Source of the DNA: Desulfobacterales bacterium
GTDB taxonomy: Bacteria > Desulfobacterota > Desulfobacteria > Desulfobacterales > Desulfobacteraceae
Length of the DNA: 6,911 nt
NCBI GenBank assembly: GCA_022361315.1
Contig: JAKSBB010000399.1
Location: 1-6,911 of the forward strand
Direction of reading: 5' to 3'
The first letter of the stretch is position 1. Every line of letters starts with the position of its first letter. The translations under genes were made by a program, and so were the position numbers. Positions 1 through 4,769 of this stretch are shown piece by piece. The notes beneath the pieces were generated by a model that searched no databases, was not told the origin of the DNA, and saw only the letters and a program-made list of their open reading frames with translations.

Positions 1-74
1 AAGAACGGTTTCAGGCCTATTGGATCGTAACCCCGGCCGACGGTGAAGATTATTTTGGCGAGAAAAACGCCTAA
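1..74 (+). CDS. 3' end of an unidentified upstream gene (partial)
   Basis: An open frame enters from the left edge (first full codon at base 3) and runs 23 codons to TAA at 72-74. The visible C-terminus includes the stretch AYWIVTPADGEDYFG, followed by a short polar tail EKNA. The other two plus-strand frames hit stops earlier (28-30 and 44-46), and the residue mix looks like a real protein end. I do not recognise the family. The gap to leuC is 70 nt and shows no terminator hairpin, so this gene may be co-transcribed with leuC-leuD; that is inference. Too little is visible to exclude a chance open frame. Confidence 0.5.
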   Translation, partial: ERFQAYWIVTPADGEDYFGEKNA

Positions 75-144
75 CCATATAGTGACGGGAGTTCCGGGTG
101 ACGGATACGCGCCGGATTCTTTCGAAAAACCCTAGGAGACCATT

Positions 145-1431
145 ATGGGAAAAACAATTGCGGAAAAAATTTTTGACACCCACCTGGTGGATGCCCCCTT
201 CGGGGATGTCAGCGTATTAAGACTGGACCGGGTGTTCTGCCATGAAATCACCACCCCGACGGCAATTCAGGATCTTGTGGCCCGGGGAAAAGACCGGGTG
301 TTTGACCCGGACAAGATCAAGGCCGTCATCGACCATGTGACACCGGCCAAGGATTCCAAAACCGCCATGCAGGGAAAAATACTGAGGGACTGGGCCCGCC
401 GCCACAATATCAAGGATTTCTTTGATATCGGCAACAATGGGGTCTGCCACGCCATCTTCCCGGAAAAGGGATTTGTCCGTCCCGGCTTTACCATTATTAT
501 GGGCGATTCCCACACATGTACCCATGGGGCCTTCGGCGCCTTTGCCGCCGGTGTGGGCACAACGGATCTGGAAGTGGGGATATTGAAGGGCGTGTGTACC
601 TTTAAAAAACCGGAAACCTTCCGCATTGACATTGAGGGAAAACTGCGCCCCGGGGTTTATGCCAAGGATATCATCCTGGAAGTCATCCGTCAGATCTCTG
701 TTAACGGCGCCACAAACATGGTGATCGAGTTTGCAGGCCCCGTAGTGGATGCCATGAACATGGACCAGAGAATGACCCTGTCCAACATGGCGGTTGAAGC
801 CGGTGCCACCTCCGGCATCTGCCTGCCGGATATGACCACGGTGGAATACCTCTGGCCGTTCATCAAGGATGAGTTTGACAGTCCCGAGGCCGCCCTGGCA
901 GAGTATTCAACATTCTGCTCCGACCCCGATGCCGTCTACGCAAAAACCAAGACCATTGATGTTTCTGATCTCGAACCCCTCACCACCTTCGGCTACAAAC
1001 CGGATAACGTGAAAGCCGTGTCTGAAATGGATGAGACCCCGGTGGACCAGGTATATATCGGGTCCTGTACAAACGGCCGTCTGGAAGACCTTCGGGTCGC
1101 CGCCCAGGTGCTGGCGGGTAAGCAGATTGCACCCACGGTGCGGGGTATTGTTTCTCCGGCCACCCCGGATATCTTTTCGGCAGCCCTTGAAGAGGGCATC
1201 ATTAAAACCTTTATGGACGCCGGCTTCTGCGTTACCAATCCCACCTGCGGTGCCTGCCTGGGCATGAGTAACGGGGTATTGGCGAACGGAGAGGTGGCGG
1301 CCGCCACAACCAACCGGAACTTTAACGGACGTATGGGCAAGGGCGGTATGGTCCATCTCATGAGTCCGGCCACCGCGGCTGCCACGGCTATACAGGGCCG
1401 GATCGCCAATTCTGAGCTGTTTTCAAGTTAG
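145..1431 (+). CDS. leuC: 3-isopropylmalate dehydratase large subunit (LeuC, short HacA/LeuC2 type)
   Basis: This is the catalytic [4Fe-4S] subunit of a cytoplasmic aconitase-family hydro-lyase. The expected reaction is isomerisation of 2-isopropylmalate to 3-isopropylmalate in leucine synthesis, together with LeuD. At 428 aa it matches the short archaeal-type/HacA-like branch rather than the roughly 466-aa E. coli LeuC. Visible hallmarks are GDSHT at 120-124 in a Gly/Ala-rich context, the cluster ligands Cys308 (GSCTN), Cys368 and Cys371 (PTCGAC), the RNFNGRMG motif at 391-398 and SPATAAATA at 407-415. All three cluster cysteines are present, so the enzyme should be active. The ATG at 145 has AGGAG at 134-138 with a 6-nt spacer. 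leuD follows after 8 nt. Members of this branch also act as homoaconitase, citraconate/citramalate isomerase or 2,3-dimethylmalate dehydratase, so the exact substrate is less certain than the fold and chemistry. Confidence 0.92.
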   Translation: MGKTIAEKIFDTHLVDAPFGDVSVLRLDRVFCHEITTPTAIQDLVARGKDRVFDPDKIKAVIDHVTPAKDSKTAMQGKILRDWARRHNIKDFFDIGNNGVCHAIFPEKGFVRPGFTIIMGDSHTCTHGAFGAFAAGVGTTDLEVGILKGVCTFKKPETFRIDIEGKLRPGVYAKDIILEVIRQISVNGATNMVIEFAGPVVDAMNMDQRMTLSNMAVEAGATSGICLPDMTTVEYLWPFIKDEFDSPEAALAEYSTFCSDPDAVYAKTKTIDVSDLEPLTTFGYKPDNVKAVSEMDETPVDQVYIGSCTNGRLEDLRVAAQVLAGKQIAPTVRGIVSPATPDIFSAALEEGIIKTFMDAGFCVTNPTCGACLGMSNGVLANGEVAAATTNRNFNGRMGKGGMVHLMSPATAAATAIQGRIANSELFSS

Positions 1432-1436
1432 GAGGG
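1430..1436 (+). promoter_or_regulatory. leuD ribosome binding site overlapping the leuC stop
   Basis: AGGAGGG is an almost perfect Shine-Dalgarno sequence. Its first two bases are the last two of the leuC TAG stop (1429-1431), and it lies 3 nt before the leuD ATG at 1440. A ribosome terminating on leuC would sit on this site, which fits translational coupling and balanced subunit production (inference). Confidence 0.8.
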
Positions 1437-1439
1437 AAT

Positions 1440-1964
1440 ATGAAATCATTTGAAGGAAACATCCTCTGTCTGGATCGCGGGGATATCAATACGGACGAGA
1501 TTATCCCGGCAAAATATCTGACGGAGATTGAAAAAATCGCCATGAAACCCCACCTGCTTGAGGACCTGAAGTTGGATGGGTTCGATCCCGCAACGGATCT
1601 GGACGATATCGCCGTTGTCGTAACAAGAGAAAACTTCGGTTGCGGCTCTTCCCGTGAACATGCCCCCTGGGCCCTTGAGGTAAACGGTATTCATGTGGTC
1701 ATCGCACCGAGTTTCGCCAGGATATTCCGGCAGAACATGTTCAATTGCGGCATGCTGGCCATTGACCTGCCGGAGAAGGATATCCAGGCCCTGTTTGATC
1801 TGTGTGCCGGAGGGGACGGGCGCCTCTCCGTGGATGTGGACAGCAACACCATCCAGGCAGAGGGCGGCGGCAAAAGTCTGGCCATCGGATTTAAAATCTC
1901 TGAGTTCGATAAAACCCTGGTTAAAACAGGGGGGTGGGTCGAGTATGCAGATGCAAATTACTGA
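1440..1964 (+). CDS. leuD: 3-isopropylmalate dehydratase small subunit (LeuD, short type)
   Basis: This is the swivelling-domain partner of LeuC, which completes the active site and sets substrate choice. At 174 aa it is the short form usually paired with short LeuC proteins (E. coli LeuD is about 201 aa). Visible motifs are GDINTDEIIPAKYL at 14-27, NFGCGSSREHAPWAL at 65-79, and SFARIFRQNMFNCGML at 91-106, all typical of the family. The loop after IIPAK reads YLTE (26-29). From memory, archaeal isopropylmalate isomerase small subunits have YLV-type loops and homoaconitase ones YLRT, so this matches neither exactly. Start choice is supported by the strong ribosome site 3 nt upstream and the tight spacing to leuC. 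The gene is followed by a strong terminator, so neither leuB nor leuA continues the operon downstream. The family is certain; the physiological substrate (isopropylmalate, citramalate-derived or another 2-alkylmalate) is inferred. Confidence 0.92.
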   Translation: MKSFEGNILCLDRGDINTDEIIPAKYLTEIEKIAMKPHLLEDLKLDGFDPATDLDDIAVVVTRENFGCGSSREHAPWALEVNGIHVVIAPSFARIFRQNMFNCGMLAIDLPEKDIQALFDLCAGGDGRLSVDVDSNTIQAEGGGKSLAIGFKISEFDKTLVKTGGWVEYADANY

Positions 1965-1987
1965 TTCAGTACAATAGTTAGTAAATC

Positions 1988-2020
1988 ACAGGCCGGGCGG
2001 TTGTCCGGCCTGTTTTTTTT
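1988..2020 (+). terminator. Rho-independent terminator of leuCD
   Basis: A perfect 9-bp stem is formed by ACAGGCCGG (1988-1996) and CCGGCCTGT (2005-2013) with an 8-nt loop (an extra G-U pair would close it further). It is followed directly by an uninterrupted T run through 2020. It begins 23 nt after the leuD stop and lacks a matching upstream A-tract, so it should act in the plus direction only. Confidence 0.93.
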
Positions 2021-2118
2021 GTGGAAATGGTGTCCGCATAAAAAATGAATTGGTATTCACTGCGAGAAATTGAAAAAAAATCAAGTTGATTGAGCAATAA
2101 ATAAAAATATCCCTGCAT

Positions 2119-2148
2119 TTGTTAATTTATCTTAATCTTTCCTAATAT
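2119..2148 (+). promoter_or_regulatory. Candidate sigma-70 promoter for the chemoreceptor (weak)
   Basis: TTGTTA (2119-2124) and TAATAT (2143-2148) are separated by 18 nt, each matching 4 of 6 bases of the -35 and -10 consensus. This would give a leader of about 130 nt. An alternative -35 is TTGACT at 2187-2192, a better hexamer but without a good -10 at 16-18 nt (AACTTA at 17). In such AT-rich DNA chance matches are common, so neither is firm. Confidence 0.25.
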
Positions 2149-2173
2149 CGTTTAGCAACCCCCTCATATCGTT
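2141..2173 (+). repeat. Direct repeat CCTNATATCGTT, two copies 21 bp apart
   Basis: CCTAATATCGTT (2141-2152) and CCTCATATCGTT (2162-2173) agree at 11 of 12 positions. The start-to-start distance is 21 bp, two turns of the helix, so a dimeric or tandemly bound regulator would see both copies on the same DNA face. The first copy overlaps the candidate -10 at 2143-2148. The binding-site role is inference; the repeat itself is plain in the sequence. Confidence 0.55.
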
Positions 2174-2187
2174 CTAACTTTTTCCCT

Positions 2188-2202
2188 TGACTCAATTAGT
2201 CA
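2188..2202. promoter_or_regulatory. Inverted repeat TGACT-N5-AGTCA, possible operator
   Basis: The 15-bp sequence TGACTCAATTAGTCA has perfect 5-bp arms around a 5-bp centre and overlaps the possible -35 hexamer TTGACT (2187-2192). The layout resembles a dimeric helix-turn-helix operator. It does not fit the 4-bp spacing of CRP/FNR boxes. A 5-bp arm pair can arise by chance, so support is modest. Confidence 0.3.
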
Positions 2203-2286
2203 TTTGTGAAACTTAGTGAACGTTATTCTTTACGTAAGGTTGTGTTTTTTTAACCGGTTTATGTTTTTTGAAAAAAGGGGGCTATT

Positions 2287-3831
2287 ATGGGAAAGAAAGT
2301 CGATCCGGCACTTGTTTCGCGTTTTAAGAGAGAGCAGCTACTGGATCTGGCCAAGCGGTCGTTAACCTCAGTGGTGGCACATTTTGCTTTATTTATTTTC
2401 ATTGCCGTAATCACCCCCATGAAAACAGATCATCCCGCCGTCCTCACGGGTTTCGGTGCTGCCATCTTTTTATTATCCGCCATGCGGATGATCGTTGCCA
2501 AGAAAATGCCCGGCCTGTATGACAAGGCACCGGAACGCTGGACCACTGTGTTTATGACAATGAATTTCGGTTCAGGCATCCTCTGGGGGATTTTCGGGTT
2601 GCTGATGGCGGTGTTCTATCCTCTGGAATGGCCCTTTATGTTTACACTGGTGATCAACTGCGGCCTTGCCGCCGGTGCCACCTCGTCACTGGGGCCCCAC
2701 CAGGGGGTGTCCAGAAATTTTACCCTGACCATGCTGCTGCCTATCACCGGGTGGGGCTTCTACCACGGCACGTCGCTTGGCATCGGCATGGGTATTCTCT
2801 GCGCCTTTTCCATGTTCATGTTTATCCGGATGGCCAAGGATAATTATGTCTGGTACTGGGAATCCATGGCATCCAATGAAAAAATATCCAAAGGTACCCG
2901 GACCATCACCCGGGTGTTTGAAGGGGTGCACGGGAATGCGGATAAACTGAATCAGACATCAAAGAGCCTGAGCCTGTCCTCCGGGGAAATGACCCAGAAT
3001 GCTGCCAGAATGTCCGAGCGGCTGTCAAAGGCCGCAGGAATCGCAGGTCATATCACGGACAATTCCCACGTGGTGGTGGACCTGATGAATAAGACCACGG
3101 AAAATTTTTCAAATATTGCCTCTGCCACTGAGGAGATGACTGCCACCATTTCCGATATTGCCAAAAGTGCGGACAATACCCGGGAGATCACCAGCCGTGC
3201 CGTGGCACAGAGCGAAGCGGCCATGACCCAGATGACGGGACTGGCAGAATCTGCCACTGCCATCAACAAGATCACCGAGGCCATCGGTGACATTTCCGAG
3301 CAGATCAACCTGTTGGCCCTGAACGCCACCATTGAGGCGGCCAGAGCCGGGGAAGCCGGTAAGGGATTTGCTGTTGTGGCCACTGAAATCAAAGAGCTTG
3401 CGGTGCAGACTTCGGGATCGGCCGGAGAAATATCCCGGCAGGTGAAAGAGATTCAGGATGCCACACACAATACTGCCGGGGAGATGGAAACCATCGCAGG
3501 CATTGTTCAAGAGGCAAACACCAGTGTGGAAGACATTGCCCAGGCCGTGGAGGAACAATCTGCGGCTACAACCGAGGTGTCCAGAAATATTCAGGAAGCC
3601 TCTGACGGTATTTCCCGGGCCAACCAGATGACCGGTGAGAATGATGACGGCCTGGCAAAAATGGCCGATGATATTTCAGAACTCGGTGAGGAAGCCCAAT
3701 CCGTTGAAACCGGTGCCGGCACGGTGGACCAGAATGCCGAAGCGCTCAGGGGACTGGCAAAGGAACTGGTGGATCTGGTGGATACCGATCAGGGGGATTC
3801 GGATGAAGATATGAATCAGAAGGTCGCCTGA
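2287..3831 (+). CDS. Methyl-accepting chemotaxis protein with six-helix membrane sensor module
   Basis: This 514-aa inner-membrane chemoreceptor should signal through CheW/CheA. After a basic N-terminus, about six hydrophobic segments can be read (roughly 26-43, 52-70, 87-111, 115-133, 145-160, 163-181) with only short loops, so there is no periplasmic ligand domain. Residues 87-160 carry small-residue-rich motifs ([22 protein letters not shown]) of a kind I associate with polytopic N-termini of some diguanylate cyclases and kinases. No clear HAMP follows. The cytoplasmic coiled-coil has the conserved hairpin tip around 338-372 ([16 protein letters not shown], then [15 protein letters not shown]). 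An exact methylation-type motif lies at 278-287 (Glu282/283), and a near match at 418-427 (Glu422/423). The acidic C-terminus lacks an NWETF-type CheR/CheB tether. The gene stands alone between two terminators. The stimulus is unknown; a membrane or energy-state cue is plausible but unproven. Confidence 0.93.
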   Translation: MGKKVDPALVSRFKREQLLDLAKRSLTSVVAHFALFIFIAVITPMKTDHPAVLTGFGAAIFLLSAMRMIVAKKMPGLYDKAPERWTTVFMTMNFGSGILWGIFGLLMAVFYPLEWPFMFTLVINCGLAAGATSSLGPHQGVSRNFTLTMLLPITGWGFYHGTSLGIGMGILCAFSMFMFIRMAKDNYVWYWESMASNEKISKGTRTITRVFEGVHGNADKLNQTSKSLSLSSGEMTQNAARMSERLSKAAGIAGHITDNSHVVVDLMNKTTENFSNIASATEEMTATISDIAKSADNTREITSRAVAQSEAAMTQMTGLAESATAINKITEAIGDISEQINLLALNATIEAARAGEAGKGFAVVATEIKELAVQTSGSAGEISRQVKEIQDATHNTAGEMETIAGIVQEANTSVEDIAQAVEEQSAATTEVSRNIQEASDGISRANQMTGENDDGLAKMADDISELGEEAQSVETGAGTVDQNAEALRGLAKELVDLVDTDQGDSDEDMNQKVA

Positions 3832-3849
3832 TTCAAAAAAAATAGTGAT

Positions 3850-3895
3850 AAAAAAACGCGGAAAGGGCGCACATCATCCTTTCCGCGTTTTTTTT
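3850..3895. terminator. Bidirectional intrinsic terminator between the convergent receptor gene and nadK
   Basis: CGCGGAAAGG (3857-3866) pairs perfectly with CCTTTCCGCG (3878-3887) around an 11-nt loop. Seven As (3850-3856) before the stem and eight Ts (3888-3895) after it extend the stem to 17 bp and give a U-tract in either direction. It lies 18 nt after the receptor stop and 24 nt after the minus-strand nadK stop, so it can end both convergent transcripts. Confidence 0.93.
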
Positions 3896-3919
3896 ATTAT
3901 ATTGTGTTGATTTCGGGCG

Positions 3920-4750
3920 TCAGCTTCTGCCGCCGCTCCAGTGGAGCCGTGTTTTCAGCACCTTGAAGTAGGAGTCCTTGGCAAAGGAGAGCATCCGGAT
4001 GTCGTTCCGGCTCTTTTTGATGTAGATCTTATCACCGGGGTCCATTTCAAAGCCTTCCTGGCCGTCCAGGGTCAGGATCATATCCTCGGGGCTGCCCTCA
4101 AGGCGGATTTCCACCCGGGTATCGTCCGGGATGAGCAGGGGACGGTTGGTCAGGGTAAAGGGGCAGATAGGGGTCAGGATGATAGACGGCACCGTGGGAT
4201 AAACCACAGGGCCGCCCGCAGCAATGGAGTATGCCGTGGAGCCTGTGGGGGTGGCCACAATCAGGCCGTCCGCCCGGTATGTGGTCAGGTAATCATCATC
4301 CAGGTATACTGCACATGATGCCAGTCGTGACAGGGCGGCTTTGTTTATCACCGCGTCGTTCAGAACATCCACGTCAATAATCAATTGATCGTCACGGACA
4401 ACTTTGATGTCGAGTCTGCGGCGTTCCCGGATCAGATAATCCCCACGGAATACGGCCTCAATGGCGTCGTACAGATGTTCTTCCGTGGTTTCAGCCAGAA
4501 ACCCCACCTCACCGAATTTGACCCCCATCAGGGGGATGCCGGTATTTTCGATGTACCGGGCCACACTCAGGAATGTGCCGTCACCGCCTAGCACCACGAT
4601 GCAGATCAAATCGTTGGGGATTTCAGCTTTTTCCTCGGCCTGGGTGTCAATGATCACACAGCGGTCTCCCAGGTATTTGATCAAATCCTGGGCTTTTTCC
4701 TGGGCGTGATCCTCATTCTTGATGACAAGCCCGATGCGCTCTTGCTTCAC
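3920..4750 (-). CDS. nadK: NAD kinase (ATP/polyphosphate-NAD kinase)
   Basis: This cytoplasmic enzyme phosphorylates NAD to NADP and is the cell's source of NADP(H). With the start chosen here it is 276 aa, normal for bacterial NadK. Visible family motifs are GGDGT at 55-59 (phosphate-binding and catalytic Asp57), LNDAVINK at 130-137, the long DGLIVATPTGSTAYS stretch at 161-175 followed by AGGP at 178-181, LTPICP at 192-197, NRPLLIP at 202-208 and DGQ at 229-231. The end YFKVLKTRLHW is also typical. I chose the GTG at 4750-4748 because AAAGGA lies 6 nt upstream. A farther GTG at 4804-4802 would add 18 residues but overlaps the end of polA and has no comparable ribosome site. polA ends 19 nt upstream, so the two form an operon. 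Confidence 0.95.
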   Translation of the reverse strand: MKQERIGLVIKNEDHAQEKAQDLIKYLGDRCVIIDTQAEEKAEIPNDLICIVVLGGDGTFLSVARYIENTGIPLMGVKFGEVGFLAETTEEHLYDAIEAVFRGDYLIRERRRLDIKVVRDDQLIIDVDVLNDAVINKAALSRLASCAVYLDDDYLTTYRADGLIVATPTGSTAYSIAAGGPVVYPTVPSIILTPICPFTLTNRPLLIPDDTRVEIRLEGSPEDMILTLDGQEGFEMDPGDKIYIKKSRNDIRMLSFAKDSYFKVLKTRLHWSGGRS

Positions 4751-4756
4751 TTTGGG

Positions 4757-4762
4757 TCCTTT
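4757..4762 (-). promoter_or_regulatory. nadK ribosome binding site deciding the GTG start
   Basis: On the minus strand AAAGGA is followed by 6 nt (CCCAAA) and then GTG-AAG-CAA. It lies in the 19-nt gap between the polA TAA (4772-4770) and nadK. It supports initiation at 4750 rather than at the in-frame GTG inside polA. Confidence 0.7.
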
Positions 4763-4769
4763 CTGGTTC

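Larger units (their letters stand above)
2021..2286 (+). promoter_or_regulatory. AT-rich upstream region of the chemoreceptor gene
   Basis: No gene is visible in this spacer; bases 2041-2280 are 30% GC by count, well below the flanking genes. It must hold the receptor promoter because a strong terminator lies just before it. I found no match to a sigma-28 (TAAA-N15-GCCGATAA) or a correctly spaced sigma-54 (GG-N10-GC) promoter, and no cyclic-di-GMP riboswitch core. It contains a 21-bp-spaced repeat (2141-2173), an inverted repeat (2188-2202), and two 8-bp palindromes, TTACGTAA (2230-2237) and AACCGGTT (2252-2259). The receptor's ribosome site is a G-run at 2277-2281, 5 nt before the ATG, right after TTTTTTGAAAAAA (2264-2276), which is self-complementary and could modulate access. 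Confidence 0.6.

Noticed and set aside
82..116. GTGACGG direct repeat (82-88, 98-104) and TCCGG/CCGGA pair before leuC
   Set aside because: The repeats are only 7 bp and the stem only 5 bp with a 14-nt loop; no leader peptide, T-box or attenuator can be supported.
907..1409. Minus-strand open frames opposite leuC
   Set aside because: They are shadows of leuC: no ribosome sites or recognisable motifs, and two overlap each other in different frames.
2023..2063. Possible sigma-54 promoter (GG...GC patterns)
   Set aside because: The GG-to-GC spacings are 11 nt (2023-2037) and 8 nt (2052-2063), not the required 10, and the flanking consensus is absent.
2021..2286. Cyclic-di-GMP (GEMM) riboswitch before the receptor, as seen in some related bacteria
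   Set aside because: The conserved core elements are not present in the spacer.
3048..3558. Minus-strand open frames opposite the receptor signalling domain
   Set aside because: They are the complement of a conserved coiled-coil coding region; the Leu/Ala/Ser-rich translations are composition artefacts.
3896..3901. Perfect TATAAT on the minus strand between nadK and the terminator
   Set aside because: No -35 lies at the proper distance, it faces straight into the terminator, and it sits in an AT-rich tail where such matches are expected.
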